NCBI GenBank assembly: GCA_964561105.1
Contig: CAZLOH010000012.1
Span: forward strand, 1 to 64,000
DNA from: JADLHS01 sp964561105
GTDB lineage: Bacteria; Verrucomicrobiota; Verrucomicrobiia; Limisphaerales; JADLHS01
Direction of reading: 5' to 3'
Length of the DNA: 64,000 nt
In this document: piece by piece, positions 32,206 through 39,781 of the stretch
Position numbering within the stretch: the stretch's first letter is position 1
Layout of the letters: each line of letters opens with the position of its first letter
Notes under the pieces: model-generated
What the model was told of the DNA's origin: nothing
The model's input: only the letters and a program-made list of their open reading frames with translations
Databases searched by the model: none
Translations under genes and position numbers: made by a program

Positions 32206-32490
32206 ATGAGTGAAGCACTAGGAATGATCGAAACCAAAGGTTACATCGGCAGCGTCGAGGCCAGCGATGCGATGGTCAAGGCCGCCAATGTGAATCTTGT
32301 CAAAACCATCCCCATCGGCGGCGGTCTCATCACCGTGCTCGCCAAGGGCGACGTCGGCAGCGTGAAAGCCGCCGTGGACGCCGGCTCGAAGGCCGCGGCC
32401 AAGGTCGGCGAACTCGTCAGCTCGCACATCATTGCGCGCCCGCACGAAGACTTGTTGAAAGCCTTCGTCGTCAATGCCGCCGTGAAATAA
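32206..32490 (+). CDS. BMC-H shell protein 1
   Basis: A 94-residue single BMC-domain protein that forms hexagonal shell tiles. ALGMIETKGYIGSVEASDAM at the N-terminus and ISSHIIARPHEDLLKAF-like C-terminus (SSHIIARPHEDLL) are diagnostic; the pore loop is PIGGGLITVL. A good ribosome site (AGGAGAAAAC) precedes it. It lies 35 bases before a second BMC-H gene, a tandem pair as in other loci of this type. Confidence 0.96.
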   Translation: MSEALGMIETKGYIGSVEASDAMVKAANVNLVKTIPIGGGLITVLAKGDVGSVKAAVDAGSKAAAKVGELVSSHIIARPHEDLLKAFVVNAAVK

Positions 32491-32525
32491 TCCATCAACC
32501 AGCAACTCTCAACTATCAACGAATT

Positions 32526-32804
32526 ATGGCACAACAAGCAGTTGGAATGATTGAATGCAAGGGGCTTTGCGCGCTCATGGAAGCGTGCGATGCCGCGCTC
32601 AAGGCCGCGAACGTCACCATGACCGGCTGGGAAAAGATCGGCAGCGGATATGTCACCGGATTTTTCCGGGGCGACGTCGCTGCTGTCAAAGCCGCGACCG
32701 ATGCCGGTGCGGCCGCGGCCGCGCAAGTCGGCTCGGTCGTCGCCGTCCAGGTGATTCCGCGTCCGCACGACGATTTGGGAATTCTCGGCAAGTGGTTGCA
32801 ATAA
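32526..32804 (+). CDS. BMC-H shell protein 2
   Basis: A 92-residue hexameric shell protein. AVGMIECKGLCALMEACDAA, the pore segment WEKIGSGYVTGFFRGD with the classical KIGSG loop, and IPRPHDDLGILGKWL at the end. It differs from shell protein 1 in the pore loop, so the two could pass different molecules or mix. Confidence 0.96.
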   Translation: MAQQAVGMIECKGLCALMEACDAALKAANVTMTGWEKIGSGYVTGFFRGDVAAVKAATDAGAAAAAQVGSVVAVQVIPRPHDDLGILGKWLQ

Positions 32805-32808
32805 ATTC

Positions 32809-32886
32809 AAAATTAAAAATGCAAAATTCAAAATGCCAAGCTAGCGCGCGAACTCATTTTGAATTTCTAATTTTACATTTTTAATT
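32809..32886. repeat. AT-rich inverted repeat, BMC spacer
   Basis: AATTAAAAATGCAAAATTCA (from about 32811) and CATTTTGAATTTCTAATTTT then ACATTTTTAATT pair to form a long AT-rich hairpin that fills the spacer between shell protein 2 and acetate kinase. Its base composition is unlike the surrounding DNA. Confidence 0.8.
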
Positions 32887-32887
32887 G

Positions 32888-34078
32888 ATGAAAATCCTCG
32901 TCGCCAATATCGGCAGCACCTCGCTCAAGTGGCGCTTGTTCGACTGCGCGAACGACGCCGAGCGCCTTTTGCACAAGGGCTGCTTCGAGCGCGTGGCTGA
33001 TTATCCGAAGGCGATCGAGGATTGCCTGGCGCAGATCCGCGCGGCGCGGGCGATTGCCAGCGAAAGCGAAATTGCGGCGGTCGGTTTCAAAACCGTGATC
33101 GCCAAGGGCGTCAACGGCTGTGTGCGCCTCGACGAACGCGTGCTCGGCGCGATGGAGGCTTACAGCGGCCTCGCGCCCGCGCACAATCCGGCTTACATCA
33201 CCGGCATTCGCCTGTTTGGGAAACGCATGCCCGGGGTGCCGCTGGTCGGGTTGTTCGAGACCGCGTTCTATCAATTCGCGCCCGAGGCCATGATGCGCTA
33301 CGCCGTGCCGCAAGCCTGGCACGACATCGGCATCCGCCGCTGGGGCTTTCACGGCGCGAGCCACAAGTTCATCGCCGAACGCTCGGCGGAATTGCTCGGG
33401 CGCAGCGATGTCGCCGAGCGCGTTCGCAATCTTTACGTGGACGGCGGCAAAGCTCCTGTGAATGAACCGGCGCTGCGCGTCATCTCCTGTCATCTTGGCG
33501 GCAGTTCGAGCATCACGGGCATTCGCAACGGCGTCGCCGTCGGCACGAGCATGGGCATGAGCCCGCAATCCGGTTTGCCGCAGAACAATCGCGTCGGTGA
33601 TCTCGACGCGGAAGCGTTGCCTTACGCGGTGAAAACGCTCGGCATCACGATGGAGGAAGCGCAGCGACAGCTTACGAAGGAATCTGGTCTTAAAGGCATC
33701 AGCGGCGTGTCGAACGACATTCGTGATGTGATCGAAGCCGGTGAGAAAGGGAACGCGAACGCCAGGCTTGCGATTGAAACCTACGTGGCCAGTGCGCGGC
33801 ATTGGATCGGTAGTTACTTCTTCGAGCTAGGCGGCGCGGACGCAATCGTGTTCACCGCCGGCATTGGCGAGAACCGCGCGGAAGTGCGCCAGGCGATCTG
33901 CGCCAATCTCGAAGGCCTCGGCATTGAATTGGATTCCGCGCTGAACGCCAGCACGCACGCCACGGAAAACGTCATCAGCAGACCCGGTTCGCGCGTGAAA
34001 CTCATGGTGATTCCGACGAACGAAGAATTCGTCGTCGCCCGCGAAACGAAGCGACTTTTGGAAAATTCCAGAAACTAA
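32888..34078 (+). CDS. ackA: Acetate/propionate kinase
   Basis: A 396-residue acetate-kinase-family enzyme that makes ATP from acyl-phosphate. Seen: MKILVANIGSTSLKWRLF with the phosphate loop, LFETAFYQ, RWGFHGASHKFI, VISCHLGGSSSITGIRNG, SMGMSPQSGLPQNNRVGDLD, and FTAGIGENRAEVR. It lies between shell genes, so it takes the acyl-phosphate made by PduL and recovers energy in the microcompartment pathway. Substrate chain length is not determined; propionyl-phosphate is expected if the pathway is fucose/rhamnose. Confidence 0.94.
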   Translation: MKILVANIGSTSLKWRLFDCANDAERLLHKGCFERVADYPKAIEDCLAQIRAARAIASESEIAAVGFKTVIAKGVNGCVRLDERVLGAMEAYSGLAPAHNPAYITGIRLFGKRMPGVPLVGLFETAFYQFAPEAMMRYAVPQAWHDIGIRRWGFHGASHKFIAERSAELLGRSDVAERVRNLYVDGGKAPVNEPALRVISCHLGGSSSITGIRNGVAVGTSMGMSPQSGLPQNNRVGDLDAEALPYAVKTLGITMEEAQRQLTKESGLKGISGVSNDIRDVIEAGEKGNANARLAIETYVASARHWIGSYFFELGGADAIVFTAGIGENRAEVRQAICANLEGLGIELDSALNASTHATENVISRPGSRVKLMVIPTNEEFVVARETKRLLENSRN

Positions 34079-34255
34079 CCACGAATGAACACGAATAGAC
34101 ACGAATGCCTTCTGCGGAGCGCGGCTATGGTCGAAGACCTAGCCGCAGCGCGTGGACATTTCGTGTGTGCTGCGACTGGTGCTACGCACACAGTCGCGCT
34201 CCGGTTCGTTGATTTGTGTTCACTAGTGTCCATTCGTGGGTTTCACTTTCTTAAC
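34079..34255. repeat. ACGAATGAACACGAAT inverted repeat, BMC spacer
   Basis: ACCACGAATGAACACGAATA at the left and TGTGTTCACTAGTGTCCATT then CGTGGG at the right are inverted relatives, with a GC-rich middle containing CTGCGACTGGTGCTACGCAC. It occupies the 203-base spacer between acetate kinase and shell protein 3. Confidence 0.75.
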
Positions 34256-34281
34256 AATTAACCATCAACCGAAAACAAACT

Positions 34282-34563
34282 ATGCCTCAAGCCATTGGAA
34301 TGATTGAAACGCGTGGACTGGTCGCCCTCGTCGAGGGGACGGACGCCATGCTCAAAGCCGCGAACGTCGAACTCGTCGGCCCGATGACGCAGGTCGGCAA
34401 CGCCCTCGTCACTGCGGTCGTCGTTGGCGACGTCGCCGCCGTCAAAGCCGCCACCGACGCCGGCGCGCAAGCCATCAAAGCCATCAAAGGCGAAGTGGTC
34501 AGCGTGCATGTCATCGCCCGTCCGCACAGCGACGTAGAAGCGGTGTTGCCCAAGAAGAAGTAA
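34282..34563 (+). CDS. BMC-H shell protein 3
   Basis: A 93-residue hexameric shell protein: AIGMIETRGLVALVEGTDAM, pore loop region MTQVGNALVTAVVVGDV, and VHVIARPHSDVEAVLP. The pore residues differ from the other two hexamers. It is the third hexamer in the locus; no double-BMC (trimer) protein is seen. Confidence 0.95.
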   Translation: MPQAIGMIETRGLVALVEGTDAMLKAANVELVGPMTQVGNALVTAVVVGDVAAVKAATDAGAQAIKAIKGEVVSVHVIARPHSDVEAVLPKKK

Positions 34564-34567
34564 AAAA

Positions 34568-34706
34568 CAACCCGAAAACCGAATGCCGAAATCCGAAAGA
34601 AATCCGAAGCTCGAAGCCCGAATTCCGAACAGAGCGGAACGGGTTCCGGCTTTTCGGAGTTCGGATTTCGGGCTTCTTTCGGGTTTCGGATTTCGGACCT
34701 CGGAAT
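34568..34706. repeat. CGAAATCCGAAAG inverted repeat, BMC spacer
   Basis: Left arm with CCGAAATCCGAAAGAAATCC and right arm with GGGCTTCTTTCGGGTTTCGG around a variable centre. Same family as 32030-32176; fills the spacer between shell protein 3 and the first pentamer gene. Confidence 0.85.
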
Positions 34707-34713
34707 TCTAATT

Positions 34714-35025
34714 ATGTTCCTCGCCAAAGTCGAAGGCGCGGTGGTCGCGACGAAGAAAGACCCGAACATGTCGGGTCGCAAACTGTTGTTGCTCCGCCCG
34801 CAGCTCGTGGACGAAAAAGACCCCACGAAGTTCCGCCCCGGCGCGAACACCATCGTGGCCGTGGACGCGCTCGGCGCGGGTCTTGGCGAGATGGTGATGT
34901 TCTGCCAGGGCAGCAGCGCCCGGCTCGCGCCCGGGATGAAAGACGCACCGGTGGACGCGGTCATCATCGGCATCGTGGACAGCGTGGACGTGCTCGGAAA
35001 ACAAATCTTCAGCGGGAAGGCTTGA
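34714..35025 (+). CDS. BMC-P (EutN/CcmL) vertex protein 1
   Basis: A 103-residue EutN/CcmL-type protein that caps shell vertices as pentamers. MFLAKVEGAVVATKKDPNMS, GRKLLLLRPQLVD, VAVDALGAGLGEMVMFCQGS and VDAVIIGIVDSVDV follow the family pattern. One of three pentamer proteins in the locus. Confidence 0.95.
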   Translation: MFLAKVEGAVVATKKDPNMSGRKLLLLRPQLVDEKDPTKFRPGANTIVAVDALGAGLGEMVMFCQGSSARLAPGMKDAPVDAVIIGIVDSVDVLGKQIFSGKA

Positions 35026-35039
35026 TGAAGTTGTTTTCA

Positions 35040-35190
35040 ACATGTGTCCCGAAGGGACAAAACGTGAATAGCCGTGGGCTTCAGCCCACGGTTATGCAAT
35101 CAAACACATTCGACCCCGTAGGGGTCGCACAATTGTGGGGGCGATTTTCCGTGGGTTTCACCCACAGCTATTCGTGTTTGGCTGCTTCGC
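35040..35190. repeat. Cluster of short palindromes, BMC spacer
   Basis: Four short hairpins in a row: TGTCCCGAAGGGACA, CCGTGGGCTTCAGCCCACGG, GACCCCGTAGGGGTC and GTGGGTTTCACCCAC. The flanks GTGAATAGCCGTGGGCTTC and GGGTTTCACCCACAGCTATT are inverted relatives. They occupy most of the 267-base spacer between pentamer 1 and the aldehyde dehydrogenase; no gene is seen. Confidence 0.8.
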
Positions 35191-35292
35191 GGCCTGCGCT
35201 TAGTCAGCGTAGCGCAACAATTCCAGTTAACACAAAAAGGGAGAGGACAATTTGTCCCTCTCCTTTGCAAACAGCTTCATTTCCTAATTGAT

Positions 35293-36807
35293 ATGAGCGC
35301 AGTGAACGAAACTTTGATCCGTGATGTGGTGGCCGAGGTGCTCGGTCGCCTCGGCGGCGCGACGACAACCGTTACCACTTCTGCTCCGGCTGCTCCCGCG
35401 CATGCGGCTGCGAAAAGCGATTCGTGCGGTTGCGGCGGCAAGAAGGCCGCGACTACTGCTCCGGCCTTGCGCGGCAAGTACGGCGTGTTCGAAACGGCGG
35501 ACGAAGCTTGTGCGGCGGCGCAGGAAGCGTTTTTGCAGTTGCAGCAGAAGGGCGTGGCTGCCCGGCGCAAAATCGAGGAGATCGTCAAGACGATGGCGGG
35601 GAAGAACGCCGAACCATGGGGCAAAATCGAATTTGAAGAGACGAAGATCGGCAGTCTGCCGCACAAGGTCGCCAAGCTTGGTCTGATCAAGCTTGTGCCG
35701 GGCGTGGATTGGTTGCGGCCGGATGCGATGAGCGGCGATCACGGCATCACGCTGGAGGAATACACGCCGTTTGGGGTGGTCGGCGCAATCACGCCCAGCA
35801 CGCACTCGATTCCCACGTTGAGCGGCAACATCGTCAACATTTGCGCGGCGGGGAATGCCGTCGTGTTCAACGCGCATCCGAGCGCGGCGAAATGCGCGGC
35901 GCTGGCGGTGCGCGCCTATAACGAAGCGATCTACCGCGAGACGGGCATTGAGAACATCGCCTGCATCATCGAGAAGCCGACGCTGGATTCCTTCAACGCC
36001 CTTTGCAAAAACGAGAACACCAAGCTCCTGCTCGTGACCGGCGGACCGGCGGTGGTGAAAGCCGCGATGCAGACGGGCAAGCGCGCCATCTGCGCCGGCC
36101 CGGGCAATCCGCCCGTGTTCGTGGACGACACCTGCTGCCCGACGCGCGCGGCGAAGGCGATCATTTCCGGCGCGGCATTCGACAACAATCTTTTGTGCAT
36201 CGGTGAGAAGCAGGTGTTCGTGCTCGAACAGGTCGCGGACAAGTTGATGCAGCGGATGGCCGAGAATGGCGCGGTGAAATTGAATTCCGCGCAGCTCGCG
36301 AATCTGACGAAGGCGGCGTTCACGTTCAAGGAAGGGCAGGGCGGCGGTTGCGCTCATGCCAGCGTGAACAAGGAACTCATCGGCAAGGACGCGAGCGTGC
36401 TGGCCCAGGCGGCGGGCGTGAATGCGCCCGCGAACACGCAGCTTTTGTTCGCCGAGACGGATGCGAATCACGCGTTCGTGCAGGAGGAGCAGATGATGCC
36501 GATGTTGCCCATCGTGCGCGTGAAGAGTGTCGAGGAAGGCATCGCGTTGTCGCTGCAATCCGAACACAACTACAAGCACACGGCGGTCATCCATTCGCAC
36601 GACGTGGAAAACATCACCGCGATGGCGCGGGCGCTGGATACGACGTTGTTCGTGAAGAACGGGCCGTCACCGGCTGGCCTTGGTCTGGGTGGCGAAGGTT
36701 ATCTGAGTTTCAGCATCGCCACGCCGACGGGCGAGGGGATCACGAATCCACGCACGTTCACGCGCGTCCGGCGGTGCGTGATGGTGGACAATCTTCGAAT
36801 CTATTAA
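35293..36807 (+). CDS. CoA-acylating aldehyde dehydrogenase (PduP/EutE-like)
   Basis: A 504-residue aldehyde dehydrogenase that oxidises aldehyde to acyl-CoA with NAD in the compartment lumen. The N-terminal helix MSAVNETLIRDVVAEVLGRL is a typical encapsulation peptide; a linker with DSCGCGGKKA follows. The catalytic domain shows GAITPSTHSIPTLSGNIVNI, LLLVTGGPAVVKAA, CAGPGNPPVFVDDTCCPTRA, and the active-site cysteine in FDNNLLCIGEK (about residue 304). GPSPAGLGLGGEGYLSFSIA lies near the end. Expected substrate is lactaldehyde or propionaldehyde-type aldehyde. Confidence 0.93.
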   Translation: MSAVNETLIRDVVAEVLGRLGGATTTVTTSAPAAPAHAAAKSDSCGCGGKKAATTAPALRGKYGVFETADEACAAAQEAFLQLQQKGVAARRKIEEIVKTMAGKNAEPWGKIEFEETKIGSLPHKVAKLGLIKLVPGVDWLRPDAMSGDHGITLEEYTPFGVVGAITPSTHSIPTLSGNIVNICAAGNAVVFNAHPSAAKCAALAVRAYNEAIYRETGIENIACIIEKPTLDSFNALCKNENTKLLLVTGGPAVVKAAMQTGKRAICAGPGNPPVFVDDTCCPTRAAKAIISGAAFDNNLLCIGEKQVFVLEQVADKLMQRMAENGAVKLNSAQLANLTKAAFTFKEGQGGGCAHASVNKELIGKDASVLAQAAGVNAPANTQLLFAETDANHAFVQEEQMMPMLPIVRVKSVEEGIALSLQSEHNYKHTAVIHSHDVENITAMARALDTTLFVKNGPSPAGLGLGGEGYLSFSIATPTGEGITNPRTFTRVRRCVMVDNLRIY

Positions 36808-36862
36808 ATCCGAAGATCGAAAACCGAATGCCGAAAGAAATCCGAAAATCGAAATCCGATGA
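36806..36862. repeat. CCGAAAGAAATCCG half-element
   Basis: A single arm of the CGAAATCCGAAAG family directly after the aldehyde dehydrogenase stop. The opposite arm is not next to it; the four-helix-bundle gene lies beyond, followed by a complete element at 37316. It looks as though the gene landed in or beside a repeat. Confidence 0.65.
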
Positions 36863-36944
36863 GCGACAAGTCCTCGATGACGCGGAGCGCTGGGATTCGG
36901 CGTTCTGGATTTGGGCAGATTGTTCAACCTCAGACGACGGTGTT

Positions 36945-37316
36945 ATGAGGGAAGAGCCGGCAGGCAAGTTGTCGCCACCAAGTCTCATGGAGCGAGTGGC
37001 AGTGTTTGGGGAACGGATTGTCCGATTTGCGAAGAAGATTCCCAGGGGCGTAAATCACCCGGAGAACCATCGGTTGATTGATCAATTGGTGGGTGCGGGT
37101 ACGAGCGTTGGAGCGAATTACTGTGAAGCTGATGACGCAGTGTCCGGCAAGGATTTCAAGAACAAGATCGGGATCAGTCGCAAGGAATCCAAAGAAACGA
37201 TGTTCTTTCTGCGGATGGCGGCTGCGTCAGAGGAATCATTGGCTGAAGAAGCCCGTGAGCTTTGGCGTGAGGCGAAGGAATTAAATCTGATTTTTGGTTC
37301 TATCTGGAGGAAGTAA
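36945..37316 (+). CDS. Four-helix-bundle protein (S23/IVS-protein family)
   Basis: A 123-residue protein of the four-helix-bundle family first seen in 23S rRNA intervening sequences and related to the Avd protein of diversity-generating retroelements. Motifs: LMERVAVFGERIVRFAKKIP, LIDQLVGAGTSVGANYCEAD and FKNKIGISRKESKETMFFLR. These proteins bind nucleic acids as pentamers; no cellular function is known. It is not a microcompartment gene and is flanked by repeat arms, so it is probably an insertion. Confidence 0.9.
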   Translation: MREEPAGKLSPPSLMERVAVFGERIVRFAKKIPRGVNHPENHRLIDQLVGAGTSVGANYCEADDAVSGKDFKNKIGISRKESKETMFFLRMAAASEESLAEEARELWREAKELNLIFGSIWRK

Positions 37317-37464
37317 ATCCGATGACCGAAATCCGAAATCCGAAAGAAGGCCGAACACCGAAACCCGAAACGCACGCGTGGCTGGATCGTGCTGGTTTTG
37401 ATCTGGCTTCGGGCCTCGGGCTTCGGATTTCTTTCGGATTTCGGCCATCGGATTTCGGATTTTA
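37316..37464. repeat. CGAAATCCGAAAG inverted repeat, BMC spacer
   Basis: Left arm CCGAAATCCGAAATCCGAAA and right arm CGGATTTCTTTCGGATTTCG separated by about 60 variable bases. Fills the spacer between the four-helix gene and pentamer 2. Confidence 0.85.
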
Positions 37465-37469
37465 ACCTT

Positions 37470-37748
37470 ATGTTACTCGCCCGCGTTGAAGGCAACATAG
37501 TCGCGACTCGGAAACATCCGAGCCTCGATGGCTGGCGGCTCGTGATCTGCCAGCCCATCGGTGCAGATGGAAAAACTGAAGGTGCGCCGCAGGTGGCGAT
37601 AGATTCGCACGGCGCGGGCATGCATCAGCAAGTGGTGATTTCGTCCGACGGCGCGGCGGCGCGCAAGGCCGTGGGTGATGAGAAAAGCCCGGTGCGCTGG
37701 TTGGTCATCGGTGTGGTGGACGAACATGAGCCGGGGGTGAGAGTATGA
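37470..37748 (+). CDS. BMC-P (EutN/CcmL) vertex protein 2
   Basis: A 92-residue pentamer protein: MLLARVEGNIVATRKHPSLD, GWRLVICQPIGADG, VAIDSHGAGMHQQVVISSDG and WLVIGVVDEHE. ATG 37470 is the first start after the repeat; the open frame upstream is repeat sequence. Confidence 0.94.
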   Translation: MLLARVEGNIVATRKHPSLDGWRLVICQPIGADGKTEGAPQVAIDSHGAGMHQQVVISSDGAAARKAVGDEKSPVRWLVIGVVDEHEPGVRV

Positions 37749-37894
37749 GAAATCCGAAACTCGAAATCCGAGGTCCGAAAGAAGCCCGAAGCCCGAAATC
37801 CGAAATCGGCGTGCGGCTGATTAGGGGCGATTCGGCTTCGGTCCTCGGTATTCGGATTTCTTTCGGTTTTCGGCCATCGGATTTCGGAATTGTG
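37748..37894. repeat. CGAAATCCGAAAG inverted repeat, BMC spacer
   Basis: Left arm AAATCCGAGGTCCGAAAGAA and right arm TTCGGATTTCTTTCGGTTTT. It begins at the very stop of pentamer 2 and ends six bases before pentamer 3, leaving almost no other spacer. Confidence 0.85.
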
Positions 37895-37899
37895 ATTGC

Positions 37900-38202
37900 A
37901 TGAAACTCGGAACTGTCATCGGTCGTGTGACGTTGAGCAAGACGGTGAAGGCGCTCGAAGGCGGGCGGTTTCTCATCGTCAGCCCGTTCAGTCGCCAGCA
38001 GTTCGCGGCCGGATTGGATGCGCCGACGAGCTTGGGCACGGATCCGAGTCTGGTTGTCTATGACGACATCGGTGGCGGTGTGAAACAGATCATTGGCTAC
38101 GAGGAAGGACGGGAGGCGGCGCAGCCGTTCAAGCAACCGACGCCGGTTGATGCGATCAACGCCGCGCTCGTGGACGAGATGTTTTACAAGCCGTGGAAAT
38201 GA
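37900..38202 (+). CDS. BMC-P (EutN/CcmL) vertex protein 3
   Basis: A 100-residue pentamer protein: MKLGTVIGRVTLSKTVKALE, GGRFLIVSPFSRQQF, VVYDDIGGGVKQIIGYEEGR, and a C-terminal extension VDAINAALVDEMFYKPWK. Three non-identical pentamers are also found in other loci of this type. Confidence 0.93.
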   Translation: MKLGTVIGRVTLSKTVKALEGGRFLIVSPFSRQQFAAGLDAPTSLGTDPSLVVYDDIGGGVKQIIGYEEGREAAQPFKQPTPVDAINAALVDEMFYKPWK

Positions 38203-38203
38203 A

Positions 38204-38346
38204 TTCCGAAACACGAAATCAGAAATCCGAAAGAAGACCGAAGTCCGAAACCCGAAATAGCGATTCGGACGGTGTCGGTGCCCAACTTCGGCCTTCGGTG
38301 TTCGGATTTCTTTCGGATTTCGGGCATCGGTTTTCGGATTTGAAAT
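38204..38346. repeat. CGAAATCCGAAAG inverted repeat, BMC spacer
   Basis: Left arm GAAATCAGAAATCCGAAAGA and right arm TTCGGATTTCTTTCGGATTT around a variable centre, filling the spacer between pentamer 3 and the aldolase. Confidence 0.85.
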
Positions 38347-38353
38347 TTGAGTC

Positions 38354-39400
38354 ATGAAAAATGTCATTAGTTTGAAAGACCTGGAGCAGATGGTTCGCAA
38401 CGGGCAGAGCCTGAGCAATCTGCCGGCGGACGCGATTTTGACGCCGTCGGCCCGGGAGTTTTTGCAGGACCGCGAAATGAATCCAAAGGCGGACCAGGGT
38501 GGACCACCGGCCAAAAGTTCCGCGACGCCACCGGCTAAACCGCTCACTTCAAAGAGTTCGAAGGCGGAGTTGGAGGCGTTTTTCAATTCACCGTATGCGT
38601 TGAATCTCAAGGAGCAGCTTTGTGACATTGGCCGGCGCTTGTGGGGGCGAGCCTATGTGGACGGCAACGGCGGGAACATCGCCATTCGCGTGGGCGAAGA
38701 CATCGCGCTTTGCACGCCGACGCTGGTGAGCAAGGGCTTCATGAAGCCGGAGGACATGTGCCTGGTTGATTTCGAGGGCAATCAACTGGCGGGAACGAAG
38801 CGGCGCACGAGCGAAATCCTGATGCACTTGCAGATCATGAAACGGCAGCCCAAGGCGGTGGCGACGTGTCATTGTCATCCGCCGTATTCGACGGGCTTCG
38901 CGGTGGCGGGGTTGGTGCCGCCGACGTGCATGATTCCCGAGTACGAAGTCTTCGCGAGCGTGGCGGTGGCGCCGTATCGCACGCCCGGCACGCCGGAGAT
39001 GGGCAAGTTGGTGGCCGATCTGGTGGACAAGCACAACACGATTTTGATGGCGAACCACGGCGTGGTTTCGTGGAGCCACAACAATGTCGAGGATGCCTAC
39101 TTCAAGATGGAAATCCTGGAGGCGTATTGTCGGACGGTGCTGGTGACGGCGCAACTCGGCAAGCCGCCGCAAACCATGACGCCGGCCCAGCTCCAGGATT
39201 TGCTCAAGATCAAACACAGCCTCGGCATCCCCGATCCGCGCCACGGTTTGAAGGAGTGCGAGCTGTGTGACAACGACGAATGGCGTCCGGGGGTGAGTTG
39301 CGCTGTGCCCGCGAAAGAATCGTCCGGTGCGGGCTTCGATCCTGAAGCGGAGAAGGCGGTGCAGGCGATCACGGAACAGATTCTGGCGCGCATGAAATGA
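38354..39400 (+). CDS. Class II aldolase (fuculose/rhamnulose-1-phosphate aldolase-like)
   Basis: A 348-residue class II aldolase/adducin-family enzyme with an N-terminal extension. Residues 1-40 (SLKDLEQMVRNGQSLSNLPA) form a probable encapsulation helix, followed by a Pro/Ser linker. The aldolase domain shows GRAYVDGNGGNIAIRVGED, the zinc histidines in ATCHCHPPYSTGFAVAG, IPEYEVFASVAVAPYRTPGT and ILMANHGVVSW. It should cleave fuculose-1-P or rhamnulose-1-P to dihydroxyacetone phosphate and L-lactaldehyde. The C-terminal CELCDNDEWRPG stretch is extra. Confidence 0.9.
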   Translation: MKNVISLKDLEQMVRNGQSLSNLPADAILTPSAREFLQDREMNPKADQGGPPAKSSATPPAKPLTSKSSKAELEAFFNSPYALNLKEQLCDIGRRLWGRAYVDGNGGNIAIRVGEDIALCTPTLVSKGFMKPEDMCLVDFEGNQLAGTKRRTSEILMHLQIMKRQPKAVATCHCHPPYSTGFAVAGLVPPTCMIPEYEVFASVAVAPYRTPGTPEMGKLVADLVDKHNTILMANHGVVSWSHNNVEDAYFKMEILEAYCRTVLVTAQLGKPPQTMTPAQLQDLLKIKHSLGIPDPRHGLKECELCDNDEWRPGVSCAVPAKESSGAGFDPEAEKAVQAITEQILARMK

Positions 39401-39520
39401 AATGAATAATACGAAACCCAAATCCGAATTGATGCTGCGACTGCAAGGTTGTTGTTCAGTCTCCGAATATTGGAATTCGCGGCTTCCCGCCGCTCTCAAC
39501 TGTGCTAAACTATTTCCAGC

Positions 39521-39781
39521 ATGAGCACCGTCACGCTTGAAATTCGCGAAGAGTTCACCCGCAGCTTCGGTAGCACCGAGGAGGAAGTGAAACGTAACGC
39601 GAAGATCGAACTTGCGATAGAAATGTATCGCGAGGGCAAGTGGTCCACGGGCAAGGCCGCCGAGTTCTGCGATATGTATATTGGCAAATTCATGGACTTG
39701 CTGCGCGACCGCAACATCGAGAAGCCATACACGCAGAAAATGCTGGAGCAGGACATCGCCTATGCTCGCGGTCGTTTCTGA
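39521..39781 (+). CDS. UPF0175-family antitoxin-like protein
   Basis: An 86-residue UPF0175 protein (VTLEIREEFTRSFGSTEEEV, then LAIEMYREGKWSTGKAAEFC and MYIGKFMDLLRDRNI), the small helix-turn-helix partner usually placed just before a DUF3368 PIN-like gene. It overlaps that gene by 20 bases. It is inserted between the aldolase and the last BMC gene. Confidence 0.85.
   Translation: MSTVTLEIREEFTRSFGSTEEEVKRNAKIELAIEMYREGKWSTGKAAEFCDMYIGKFMDLLRDRNIEKPYTQKMLEQDIAYARGRF

Noticed and set aside
32030..38346. CGAAATCCGAAAG repeats as a CRISPR array
   Set aside because: Units are variable, form inverted pairs, lack regular spacers and are separated by genes; no cas gene is present.
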